Shown here: positions 1 to 10,490 of the stretch, piece by piece
Numbering within the stretch: the stretch's first letter is position 1
Layout of the letters: each line of letters begins with the position of its first letter
Source: Brachyhypopomus gauderio
Lineage: Eukaryota > Chordata > Actinopteri > Gymnotiformes > Hypopomidae
Direction of reading: 5' to 3'
NCBI RefSeq assembly: GCF_052324685.1
Contig: NC_135212.1
Location: forward strand, 48,330,809 to 48,394,808
Length of the DNA: 64,000 bases
Program-made: the position numbers and the translations under genes
The notes under the pieces: generated by a model
The model's input: only the letters and a program-made list of their open reading frames with translations
Database searches by the model: none
What the model was told of the DNA's origin: nothing

Positions 1-2387
1 AGCTGTTTTGGTTCGATATAAAAGATCATATTGTTGATTTGAAGACGTTTTGTATGGTATGTTTTAGTGCATTACATTGAAAGTGTAGCGCCAAGAGTCG
101 TCACGTACAGCCACGGTGCTAATTCGCTAACGTTCGTTATTCATGTTCCAGGGTAAAAACTTTGCTGTATGGTTTTATATTGAAAATTTGTAGTTCTGTG
201 CAGTATTCTTGTGGTTAGTGAGCAGTCGGTGACGATATGCATCTAGTGAGAATTCTGTAGTAAAAGCAGTCTTGTGTTGTACTGTGTGAAGGTGCCAGAG
301 AGAAGTGATGCTGTATTATTGCTGTATGAAGAGAGAGACCGTCGGATAATAAAACCGCTGCGACTGCACGGCGATTGAAAAGAATACTTCTGGTGTCCAG
401 TCTCCCTTCTTTTCCCCTACGACAACCAAAAAAAAATACACAACGCAGAGCCAGCGGGAAACTCAAGGCATACTGAGTGCGTGGTGGTTAAGCGCAGGAC
501 ACAACGGGTTACATTAGGTAAACTGTTTATTCTTTCATGGAACTGTCCCCAGCAGTTAAAATAAGATCATCTGTTGCTAGTATGAGTGGTGTTGTGTCTT
601 TTTCGGTGTGCACACGTTAATTTATATTTCATCTCATAAGATTTACAATTTTATTTATTCGTTTATTGTGTGTGTGGGGGGGGGGGATCTTTTGCCAAGT
701 GCTTTGTCTTGCTATGTTCATTTGCTTCTTTGGCTTTCTGCTTTCTCTGTTGTTGCTAAAGTTTGTCGTGGAAATTTCCTGAAAATGGATGAGGACTCAG
801 AAGTGGTTAAATTATTAATTTATTACAAAAATATAAATATATATAAATAGGACTAAGACAGACACAAGACAGACACAGACATGAGAGTCTCATTCAAGCA
901 TGACAACTCTGAAGGCTAGGGGGCGCTCCCCCTGCTTATATACAATCTCAAACACAATTCAGCAGTTCTAACAAGCAGGTTATCTTTAGCACAGCATGTT
1001 CCAAAACATAGGCGTCCAGCAGGCTACTTTGTCTCACATGTGTGTATCTCCTAATATGGACTTCCCTAGAGTTAGCGGAAGTAACCGATGTATCAGTTGA
1101 ACACAGAGAAAGCTAAATGACCCAAGACTAGTAGCCTATAGTGACTACCAGTTAACAGAGTGCTCTTACCCTCAGCACTCTCCCTGACCTGGGTCACAGT
1201 GCTGTTTGATCCTCTTTTCCTCAAACATTTCTATTTCCTTCCTGTCTTTCTTTCTCAGCAGCCTTCTTATTCACTAGATTATATAAGTAGTCCACAGTTT
1301 TCATTATCAGGGCACGCTCATTGTTTTGGTATAAACCAGTATGCTTAGCTTCGATCATGAGTGCAGTCTGCATGTTGACCACACTTGCCTTAGGGTGGGA
1401 CATCCAGTCTCCCAGAGTGGATGAGATTAATAAGACTGCTTTATATACATGAGAGTCTCCTGGAAAAATTTCATCACAGCAAGTGTCAAAACCCTACTCA
1501 CAATGGCAACATCTTGGACATGCTAAACCAAATAAGAGTGCCGCCACGTGGCATGGAAGCTACTGCATGCCACTGAACTGCTTTTACCCTAAAAGCCCTG
1601 AGTGTGTTGTCTAGATTCTCACCTCTGCGTTAGGTGCTGCCACACAAGAGTTCTGACTACAAGTGGTTTCTATCTCCCCAGTAGTCATGTCCAGCCACAG
1701 TACCTCACTTTCTTCACCCTACAGACAGCGAGAGACACAGCCCTAGGCATGAAAGTGTTCTCCAAGGAATGTAGCGCTATGGCAATTTAAAGATGATAGA
1801 GCAGGCATTATTTAAATTTCAATTATTTTAATATAGTTATGATCAAAAGGCCAGAATATTATGGAGTGATTTTTGTTTCAATAGTTCCACAAAAGCAAAA
1901 GTAAATCCAAGAGCAGAAAGTAAATGTTATGAATGCAAAACAGAAAAAAATATATTAAAAGTATATATTTTTTATATAATTGGTTATTTGAAACTTATTT
2001 TCGTTTGCATTTTGACAAGTTTTTGGTTCCATTGTTTTTGTTTTTTTGGATTTTCCCAGTAAGGTCTTTTGCTTCTGGAATCTCTCTTTGCTTCTGCTTC
2101 GTTTTTTGCTTCTGACTTTTGGAACACATTTCACGTGTGGGCGGGTCTTAGATGAAGGCGTTCCTCTGCAATCTCCATTGGTCACTGATTCCGGACTGAC
2201 ACAGAGCTCTGAGACCGCCTCTGGGACCAAGCCACGCCCACCCCACCAGCTTCCCAGCTTTTTCAAACATGGCAGAACGCGGGGGTTCTGTTTCACAGTA
2301 GCATGTAAACTAAGTTTTACCATAAAAGTTTATACAAAGGTTATAATTAATTGCTAAATGGTCTGTAGATATTGCAAAAGTACACTG
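1..2387. other. left flank of the array, no supported gene
   Basis: No coding region with recognisable domains is visible here; the open frames are short and of low complexity. There is a G-run near 676-686 and an A/T-rich stretch at 1795-2060. Two parts look like retrotransposon debris, but weakly: about 200-510 (an AATAAA-like signal at 343-349 followed by a GC-richer stretch, like the 3' part of an LTR on the + strand), and about 840-1460 (read on the minus strand, a short frame followed by a TATATAAG-like box, as at the 3' end of an LTR element). These would be fossils if real. Array homology begins abruptly at 2388, so this block is single-copy relative to the window. Confidence 0.4.
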
Positions 2388-2417
2388 TGGGCTAACTTGT
2401 GGACTTGGTGCTTTTTA

Positions 2418-2805
2418 GGGCGTACTCACACTAGGCTCTGTGATCCGGGCCCGGGCACGGTTCGTTTGGCTAGTGTGAGCGCTCCAACGGTGCCCGGGCC
2501 CGCTTGAAGAGGTGGGCCAGGGCACGATTCGCGTAGACTCGGGCACGGTTCGCTTCTAGTGTGAGCACTATCCGTGCCCGGGCCCACTTGGTGCCTCGTC
2601 TGATTGGTTCATTTAGCTGGAACTCAAACATGACGTCAGGGATGCGACGCTCACGTTAAACAGTCATAGCGGCAAAGCGATTAGCAGACAATCGTTATGT
2701 TAAATTATCGATAAATCTGTGCTTGCATCGTGTTTCTGCACTCCCAAAACGACTTCAAAAATACAATAAAAAGAGAATCGTGAACTCCATATTGTTGTGC
2801 GAGCA
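2418..2805. mobile_element. MITE, right end deleted (unit 1)
   Basis: The left TIR GGGCGTACTCACACTA follows TTA (2415-2417). The interior matches the complete copy at 8524-9052, including the middle segment that units 3-9 lack. The right third and right TIR are missing; the break point carries a 3-base AGC microhomology with the spacer, so this is a deletion and not a separate insertion. It has no coding capacity. Confidence 0.75.
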
Positions 2806-4158
2806 TTACTATTAAATACATGCACGCGCACACACACTTTGATATGCTATCAAGTACAGAGCCTATAGAATTCGTCAGCTGTGAAAGATTCTATAATTTT
2901 GTTATTCTTTTCTTCTGTTATTTCTTCCCTTTCCGATCTCGTATGCCACTGAGCCCCATTCTGATCCCCAATTTAAAGCGGTGTATCAATTAGCATAGTT
3001 GACAACTCTGTTGGAAACTCACACTATGTCACAGAAAGAGGTAGGAAAATTCCAACTGTTTATCTTCCTACAAAACAGAAACCTGTTCAAAACAATGATC
3101 AACAGGAGGTCGTCTTGGAATGTAAATATTAGAACTAAACTATATCCAAAGTATTAGAACTTGCAGCTACTAACATGAAAAGGGTGGACTTTGTTCCGCC
3201 TAAAATACATGCCGGTTTTCAAGCTGAAAGGTATGTTCATGTCACAAAAGACTATTAATTTCAAAGGATGTGGCAGCGAATTCAATAGGCAAAAACGAAA
3301 ACGATGTTTCCAGATGAATTAATAATGTCGCAAATGATTTTTGAAGTTAACTCTTCACAGTGTCTTTTTTAAATGTTCAGATTACAACTCGGTTTTCTGT
3401 TTCTGATAACACTTATGACGCCACGCAAATACAATGAAAACAGAATGACGTCACAAAAGATTAAGGGAAAGGATATTTTGAGTGCACTTTGAAATGCGCT
3501 AACAAATGACTTTAACATACGCCTAGATAGCCCAGACACGTCACCGAGACGCAACATTAACATCAGAATGTCGCCCAAGCATCGCATTTGATTTCAGATG
3601 AGTGTCAGATTCATTGCCCATGGACGCTGGGTAAACGTTTTTGCACTAAGACAAAATAGCTTTGTAACGCATTAAGTTGTTTTTATGTGATAGGAGTAAA
3701 TATGTGGTCAATTTGCCATAGTGCATAATGTTTCGACTGAAGAAGGAAAAACTGCTACTCACATGAAGAACAAGTCTTCAAACTGTTCGCAACAGTTATG
3801 TGGATTTAAAAAAAATCGCTCAACAGAAAATGGCCGTTGAGTCATATCAGCAATCATAAAATATAAAACAGGCAGATACATATTCAAAATGTGGTAATTT
3901 GACAAATATTCAAAACGCATCTAATGTTACTGATTAATTTAACTCCTACAAACTGTAAAACAAAATTGTGAAACTTATTTTCTATCTAATTAAATGTTCT
4001 TTAGCACAGGGGAAATAACTAGGTAGCTAACCTGGGTATACCTATGTATCGGTTAGCTAGGTTAGATAGGTGCCACCCAGTGATAGCAAACCGTTGTTTT
4101 ATGAAATATGAACTTGGGTTCTTGGTAAGCATATGTGATTGTTCGTGTATTTATTTGC

Positions 4159-4296
4159 CTAGCCCGGCGCCCAGGGAGCAGTTGGGGTTAGGTGCCTTGC
4201 TCAAGGGCACCTCAGTCATGGCCTCAGGTCTGGGAATCGAACCCACGACCCTCCGGTCACAAGACCAGTTCCCTACCACTAGGCCATGACTGCCCC
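4159..4296 (-). mobile_element. tRNA-derived SINE, minus strand (unit 1)
   Basis: Read on the minus strand it starts GGGGCAGTCATGGCCTAG, with an A-box-like head and a B box GGTTCGATTCCC. The head matches the minus-strand SINE of all other units. Beyond the head, the body differs: the segment found at 20391-20440 in unit 2 is absent and 3936-4158 stands in its place. Confidence 0.75.
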
Positions 4297-5160
4297 ATAT
4301 ATACCATATAAACATGACAAAACCTTCTACAAACCTGGGACAGCAAACTGAAAATCTAAATTTGCACCATTCTCAAAACTTTTGGCAACAACTGACTCTT
4401 TGCACCATTCGACTATGTGGAATGATAGTAGGTTAAAGATGATATCATGTGAAAGGGGCAAATTGGATTTAAAATCCAGACAATTATCCTGTGGGCATAC
4501 TTTAAAGGTCAATTATGGCAATTTTATACATTAAATTTATTAAATAAAGCAAGAGCCCTTTAGAGGTGCCAACTGGAATTGAACTGAGTTCTTTAGAGCA
4601 ATCCTGACCAAAATCCTTTCAATTAATGATTTAACTTTGTAAATTTGTAAACTTTTGCTTCCATAAAGAATTCTTATTGCTTCTTTAGAGCACCCTTTCC
4701 AAAAAAGTAGATTTTTTGTTTCTTTCTTCCTTTTTTCTTACATCTGCTCAAAAGGTTCTTCCTGGATGCCTAACTGCTTTCTCTATGACCAAATTTCAAA
4801 CATTTTATTATTACTACTGAGAGACTCCATCAAAGGTAAATGTAAGAAGGGAAAGCAGTTTTCCAGGAAAAAATGAATTGTACTGATTTGTCATTAATAA
4901 CAGCATGAAACATCTGAAACACTTTTTAGAGTATACCTGAGTCATTACACAATCTTGCCATATTTTCTGCATTGGAGCAATAGAGCGTCTATTATAGAGG
5001 TGTTTTTAACCTGGTGGTAATTACACAGATCAATGTAAAAAAAACAATCCATATAATGAAACATTTTTCTTTACCAATGAAAGATTATTCCAAGAACCAT
5101 ACACCTATGCAAACAACAGTTTAAGAACCTGTCTTAAGATTAAGGAGTATTGATTTGTGT

Positions 5161-5256
5161 CAGCTGTGAAAGAGTAGTAAAGTCATCTTCAGGGTCAGAG
5201 GGACGTTAAGCTCATTAGCAGGGGGTGGGGCTGCAAGTCTCCATTATGGTATAAAA
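5161..5256 (+). promoter_or_regulatory. zp3 core promoter, copy 1
   Basis: An E-box CAGCTG lies at 5161-5166 and a TATA box TATAAAA at 5250-5256, about 84 bp apart. Egg-coat gene promoters in fish and mammals are known targets of the oocyte bHLH factor FIGLA acting through an E-box, so oocyte expression is inferred. With a usual TATA-to-start distance of 25-31 bp, transcription would begin near 5275-5281, leaving a 5' leader of only ~26-32 bases before the ATG at 5307. Confidence 0.65.
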
Positions 5257-5306
5257 TGGAATGGTCAAACATGACTGCTACGTGTGAGCTTTTGGGGAGA
5301 AGAACA

Positions 5307-7203
5307 ATGGGTTTGTGCAAAGTGGGGCTTGGTGTGGTGCTGTTGCTTGTTGTGTTTGCTTTGGCTGATGCACAACTGCAAGGAGTGTTTAAATCTCAAC
5401 TTCCAACTGGACTACGACCTCATCAGCAGCCACAAGCAATAAGGCAAGTGGTCGCTGGAGGGGCTTCTCAGGGGAGCCATGTTTCTAACCCCACCTGGCC
5501 TGCACAAGCCTCATTTAACCAGCAGTCTTGGAGTCCTGCGCAGGTACCTGTGCAGCAGCCTTCCAATGTTCAGTCCCAGCAAGTACTGCAGGGACCTGTG
5601 AAGCAGGTGGCCTGGCACTTCCCCAATGAACCTCAAATACCAGCAAGACAGCCACTAATGCAGTTTCAGATGAGCCCTCCTGTTCCTACTGCAAGTGTAG
5701 CAGCAGAGTGTGGTGAGACTGGCATACATGTGGAGGTCAAGAAGGACCTGTTTGGTACTGGTGAGCTGATAAATCCCTCTGAGATCACCCTGGGAAACTG
5801 TGCTGTCAGTGGGGAGGACCGTGCTGCTCAAGTCCTCATCTTCCAGTCAGCACTGCAGGCCTGCAACAGTACTACCAGTGTGAGTGTCTATGAAGTGAAT
5901 TCTTCAGTGCTGCTTAAAACATGCAGGCAATAACACCACTTTCTTAACAGGTGACCCAGGATGAGCTGGTCTACGTCTTCTACGTCCGCTATGTTCCCCA
6001 CAATTTTGCTCACACTCCTATTGTGAGAACTGTTGGTGCTGAGGTTCGCATTGAGTGTCACTATCCAAGGTATTGTACCCTACCAGATGTGCTGTTCAAT
6101 TTTATTTGGAAGGCTCTGTTCAATCTGATGGCCATCAAATGCTTTGTAGGTTCCACAATGTAAGCAGCAATGCTCTGATGCCTGCCTGGATCCCATATGC
6201 TTCTACCCAAGTTGCTGAGGAACAGCTCGTCTTCTCCCTGAGGCTCATGACAGGTTTGTCCCATGGTTACACCAGACCTACTGATTAGCTGTGCCTGAAC
6301 TGGACCTAATGAGGTTTCTTCTCCCAGATGACTGGACATCTGAAAGGCTCTCCAACCAGTACTTCCTGCATGATGTGATCAGTGTTGAGGCATCTGTAAT
6401 TCAGTTCTACCACGTGCCCCTTCGTGTGTATCTGGACACCTGTGTGGCCACGGTGGTTCCTGATGTGAATGCAGTCCCTAGTTATGCCTTCATAGATAAC
6501 CATGGGTGAGTGGCTTCCTTGTGGGCTTTGTGATGGCTGTAGAGATCAGCTAGTTGTGGTCTGACTGCACAAATGATTGCAGGTGCCTAATTGATGCCAA
6601 GCTCACGGGTTCCCAGTCCCACTTCCTGCCCCAAACTGAAGCAGACAAGCTGAGGTTTCAGTTGGAGGCATTCAAGTTTCAGCAGGACAACAGTGGTTTG
6701 GTATGTAACCATGTTTGGTAGGGGGCGAGTACAATGACTGACTTGCTGTCTGAACTAACCCCTGTCTCTCCAGCTCTACTTCACATGCTTTATGAAGGCA
6801 ACTCCAGCTTCTTACGCTGCTGATCCTGAGCACAAAGCTTGTTCGTTCTCTAGCAACAGGTATGTGGCTGTGGTCCTGAAACCAGCAGGTTACTGGTGAG
6901 GCCTAGCTAGTAAGCTTGGGTATTCTGGCTTCACAGGTGGACTGCAGCATATGGTCCCGACCAGGTTTGCGGCTGTTGCGAGACCACCTGTAGCTCCCGG
7001 AAGGGCCGAGACTTGTCTGAGGACGGAGGTACGTGCATGCCATGCTGTGCCGGTACCTGATCCTTCTTGGAGAGGGTCTCTGTGTTGGACTAGAGGTGAT
7101 GGGGATTTGCAAGCACACCCTAAAGCCCTTCCCCTTTTTTGCAGGTACACAGCTGGAAGGGGAAGTAATCCTTGGTCCCATCATGGTTGAGGAGAGTGCT
7201 TGA
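5307..7203 (+). CDS. zp3: zona pellucida sperm-binding protein 3 (ZP3/ZPC), copy 1
   Basis: Structural protein of the fish egg envelope; ZP3 polymerises with other ZP proteins into the vitelline envelope outside the oocyte. Exons: 5307-5879, 5951-6069, 6150-6253, 6328-6505, 6583-6700, 6774-6859, 6937-7028, 7145-7203; all introns are GT-AG, 71-116 bp, and the phases agree across every junction, giving 442 residues. Signal peptide 1-22 (cleavage after ALADA), Q/P-rich region ~23-130, ZP-N ~134-232, ZP-C ~240-392, cysteine cluster CGCC at 404-407, furin-like RKGR at 414-417, no transmembrane helix. Possible N-glycosylation sites are N187 (NST) and N233 (NVS). Conserved stretches include [17 protein letters not shown] and FSLRLMTDDW. 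The open frame extends up to an ATG at 5256, but that codon overlaps the TATA box; 5307 has A at -3 and G at +4 and opens the signal peptide. The poly(A) signal is AATAAA at 7224-7229, 20 bases after the stop. Confidence 0.93.
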
Positions 7204-7813
7204 TGGCCCCATGTCTTGATTGAAATAAACCAGTACTGTGACTACACAAGCTGTCCTGTCTTGCTTTGCAGTTGGGTTGAGCCTAGGCTAGGTCTACTTC
7301 AGCTGTGATGTAAACCATGGTCTTGACCTTTTTAGCTTGATGACCAATTCTGAGCTAGATTTAGATGTGTAAACGTTGTCTGCATATGGCTGCCTCTCAA
7401 AGACAAGGTGAAATTGTTGCACTTGCTCTCCTGCATGCAAGCTTTGATGGCAAAAGTCAAAGTGAGTAACAAGGTTGGTGGAAGCTGGGGGATGAAAAGG
7501 ACCATTTCCTCATCTTGCAGATTTCATGAAGTTCAGATAGTGAAGTATGGCTCCAGAAAATGTCATTTGTTTTGAACCTTGAAGAATCTGTGAAATTGGA
7601 ATGCATGTATACCTTATTTTTTAGTGGGACTATGATTGGTTTGTGCTGTTTACACAAAGCTTCCGTCTAGAAAGATTGGTCGGATCAATATCAAACATTG
7701 CTGTGCTGGAAAGTAATTGGTGCCGTCTAAGCTTTAGATTAAGCTACTCTGCACAAGGATCTGGGTTGGAAGGAAGAGGCTGTAGTGTATCTACATGGGT
7801 ACGGTTTGTGTCT

Positions 7814-7993
7814 GCAGTCATGGCCTAGCGGTTAGGGAACTGGTCTTGTGACCGGAGGGTCGCAGGTTCAATTCCCAGACCTGAGGCCATGACTGAGGTG
7901 CCCCTGAGCAAGGCCCTAACCCTCAATTGCTCACTTGTATAAAAATGTAAGTCGCTCTGGATAAGGGCGTCTGCCAAATGCCGTAAATGTAAA
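7814..7993 (+). mobile_element. tRNA-derived SINE with L2-type tail, plus strand (unit 1)
   Basis: The tRNA-like head begins CAGTCATGGCCTAGCGG. Its B box here reads GGTTCAATTCCC, whereas all later units have GGTTCGATTCCC. The 3' part contains GTCGCTCTGGATAAGGGCG and ends in short TGTAAA-type repeats, the tail shared with L2-clade LINEs of fish. TGCAGT occurs at both edges (7813-7818 and 7994-7999) and may be the target duplication, though CAGT also belongs to the SINE head. It lies ~610 bp after the zp3 stop. Confidence 0.8.
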
Positions 7994-8283
7994 TGCAGTG
8001 GTTGACCATCAAAGCTGACAAAATACTAATGACCTGATTAACCAATGATTCACACAAATGGAAATACATGAATGTTTAGTAGAGTGGGAACAATATGGAA
8101 AAACACAAATTATCAGAAGTTTTCAGGCCTCATTCCTCTGCCTTGATAATCTTTTCAACAGGCAGGAGACCCAGCAGTTGGACAACCCGGAGACAAGATG
8201 CATGGTAATAAAAGCCTGAGTACTGAGCATGAGGAGAAAGAGATGGAAATAATATTTATGGGTAGGATCCACAATCTAGGATG

Positions 8284-8367
8284 TCCAGACTATGCAAATT
8301 GAGCCCTGTACACCTTGTCATCACTAGTGCTACAGGGCTCTTGACAATTTCTTTTGCATAGTCTGGA
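8284..8367 (+). repeat. 84-nt foldback (unit 1)
   Basis: A 15-bp perfect outer stem (TCCAGACTATGCAAA against TTTGCATAGTCTGGA), an unequal internal bulge, a 10-bp perfect inner stem (GAGCCCTGTA against TACAGGGCTC) and a 20-nt loop. The 5' arm contains the octamer ATGCAAAT. It may be a MITE remnant or a transcribed hairpin; I do not recognise it. Confidence 0.7.
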
Positions 8368-8523
8368 AGTCCCAAGTAGTCAGTGGGGCTCCCAGTCTTT
8401 AAATGATTTACCGTTAAATGCATTGAAGCACATGTTGGACTTCTCTGGGCCTATCAAAAGAGAAATACTAATATGGGCTAACTTGATATGATATGGGCTA
8501 ACTTGTGGACTTGGTGCTTTTTA

Positions 8524-9052
8524 GGGCGTACTCACACTAGGCTCTGTGATCCGGGCACGGTCACAGTGCGAGCGCTCCAACCGTGCCCGAGCCCGCTTGA
8601 AGAGGTGGGCCAGGGCACGATTCGCATAGACTCGGGCACGGTTTGCTTCTAGTGTGAGTGCTATCCGTGCCCGGGCCCACTTGGTGCCTCGTCTGATTGG
8701 TTCATTTCGCTGGAACTCAAACATGACGTCAGGGATGCGACGCTCACGTTAAACAGTCATAGCGGCAAAGCGATTAGCAGACAATCGTTATGTTAAATTA
8801 TCGATAAATCTGTGCTTGCAACGTGTTTCTGCACTCCCAAAACGACTTCAAAAATACAATAAAAAGAGAATCGTGAACTCCATATTGTTGTGCGAGCACG
8901 CTTTTTTTCCCCAAATAGTCACGTTGTGATGCAAGTGTGCTCGGGCCGGCTTCATAAAGCCAGCGTGAGTGCAGGCCAGAGGGGGAGTGGGGAGGGGGGA
9001 TAACCGGGCCCCAGCACGGAACGAGCCAACCGTGCTTAGTGTGAGTACGCCC
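8524..9052. mobile_element. MITE with TIRs and TTA flanks, complete (unit 2)
   Basis: 529 bp. The termini are near-perfect inverted repeats (GGGCGTACTCACACTAGGC at the left; the right end reads GCTTAGTGTGAGTACGCCC). TTA directly flanks both ends (8521-8523, 9053-9055), a 3-bp target duplication of the PIF/Harbinger kind. Several internal GTGCCCGGGCC-type motifs repeat in both directions near the left end. No transposase frame. It is the longest copy in the window and keeps the middle segment lost in units 3-9. The superfamily call rests only on TSD length. Confidence 0.7.
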
Positions 9053-10170
9053 TTAGAGTCTTGACATTTTGGGTTTCAACATCTACAAAGCTCTGCAGTT
9101 TATTAATTTATTTTTTCCATCTCGAGTACATCTTTTTCATTGAATCTACAATATCTGTTGCTCTACACAGTAAAATGTATTGTATACTGTAGGGGCTCAC
9201 ATCTGTTTTAGACCATGTCACACTTGTGTTCCATCAAAAAACTTTCCAACTGCGAGCAATTTATTCAGCATTACTATTAAATACATGCACGCGCACACAC
9301 ACTTTGATATGCTATCAAGTACAGAGCCTATAGAATTCTTCAGCTGTGAAAGATTCTATAATTTTGTTATTCTTTTCTTCTGTTATTTCTTCCCTTTCCG
9401 ATCTCGTATGCCACTGAGCCCCATTCTGATCCCCAACGGCTGCATATCACAATTTAAAGCGGTGTATCAATTAGCATAGTTGACAACTCTGTTGGAAACT
9501 CACACTATGTCACAGAAAGAGGTAGGAAAATTCCAACTGTTTATCTTCCTACAAAACAGAAACCTGTTCAAAACAATGATCAACAGGAGGTCGTCTTGGA
9601 ATGTAAATATTAGAACTAAACTATATCCAAAGTATTAGAACTTGCAGCTACTAACATGAAAATGGTGGACTTTGTTCCGCCTAAAATACATGCCGGTTTT
9701 CAAGCTGAAAGGTATGTTCATGTCACAAAAGACTATTAATTTCAAAGGATGTGGCAGCGAATTCAATAGGCAAATATAGCCGCAAGCGGCGATTGGCGGG
9801 TTCACACACAAATAGGCATATTTTGGCCTCAATAGGCAAAAGGAAGCCCAAAAGGTCCTTTAGACCTAAAAGTGAAAAGAAGCTGTTTGGGTTTGGCCAG
9901 TGTGTGCTCTACAGATAGTGTGTGATGACATCTGCGTGTGTCAGAAAGGGAGACACAGAAATAGCACATCTGGCTAGGGCTGCATCTATGTGAACAATAT
10001 AGGAAGGCCTGCATGTGTCTATACATGATTGGGCCTGTATATTACAGACAGAGAGAGATTGAGGGTGCCAGAGACTATGCTTTGTTAATTCACTCCTTGC
10101 ACACCTTGCACGCCTAACATGACTGCCCGTGTATTCAAAGTATGAATGTAGTCTGCAAAGCCTGGCATTA

Positions 10171-10430
10171 CATGACTGACATGACTGGCATGACTGACAT
10201 AACTGATATGACTGGCATGACTGAAATGACATCACTGGCATGATGAACAAAAGTAATATGACTGATATGACTGACATAACTGGAATGAGTGACATGACTG
10301 GCATGACTGTAATGACATGACTGATATGACTGACATGACTTATGTCTGACATGACTGGACTGACATGACTGATATGACTGGACTGAAATGACTGACATGA
10401 CTGGACTGACATGACTGTTATGACTGGACA
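10171..10430. repeat. minisatellite of TGACTGACA/TGACTGGCA type
   Basis: About 260 bp of degenerate repeats built on ATGACTGACATGACTGGC, with many 5- and 10-base period variants. It lies inside the Helentron-like element and explains the low-complexity open frames on the minus strand here. Confidence 0.85.
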
Positions 10431-10466
10431 GATATGCATACAAACTATACATACATTTAGGTAGAA

Positions 10467-10490
10467 GTGTGTGTGTGTGTGTGTGTGTGG
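10467..10490. repeat. (GT)n microsatellite
   Basis: A run of about 11 GT units followed by ACATACAT-type repeats at 10528-10566; part of the Helentron-like element. Confidence 0.85.

Larger units (their letters stand above)
2388..8493 (+). repeat. array unit 1 (leftmost, most divergent)
   Basis: First unit of the tandem array, ~6.1 kb. It starts with TGGGCTAACTTGTGGAC at the boundary with unrelated flank. It differs from later units by a ~372-bp deletion running from inside its MITE into the spacer (junction near 2805), a 16-bp deletion near 2970, and a unit-specific stretch of ~220 bp at 3936-4158. From about 4300 through the gene and on to 8493 it is nearly identical to the other units. 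The spacers 2806-4158, 4297-5160 and 7230-7813 hold no gene that I can see; a perfect CRE-type palindrome TGACGTCA lies at 3446-3453. Confidence 0.9.

Noticed and set aside
200-1460. Possible LTR fragments of old retrotransposons
   Set aside because: Only loose features (AATAAA-like signal, TATATAAG-like box, a short frame); no matching second LTR or target duplication in the window, so not called as an element.
1955-2323. 122-residue minus-strand frame in the left flank
   Set aside because: Lys/Arg-rich translation of A/T-rich repeat-like DNA, with no domain and no gene signals.
6061-6339. Minus-strand frames across the zp3 exons (also in all copies)
   Set aside because: Shadows of the coding strand; the plus-strand exons explain the sequence with consistent splice phases and conserved ZP3 residues.
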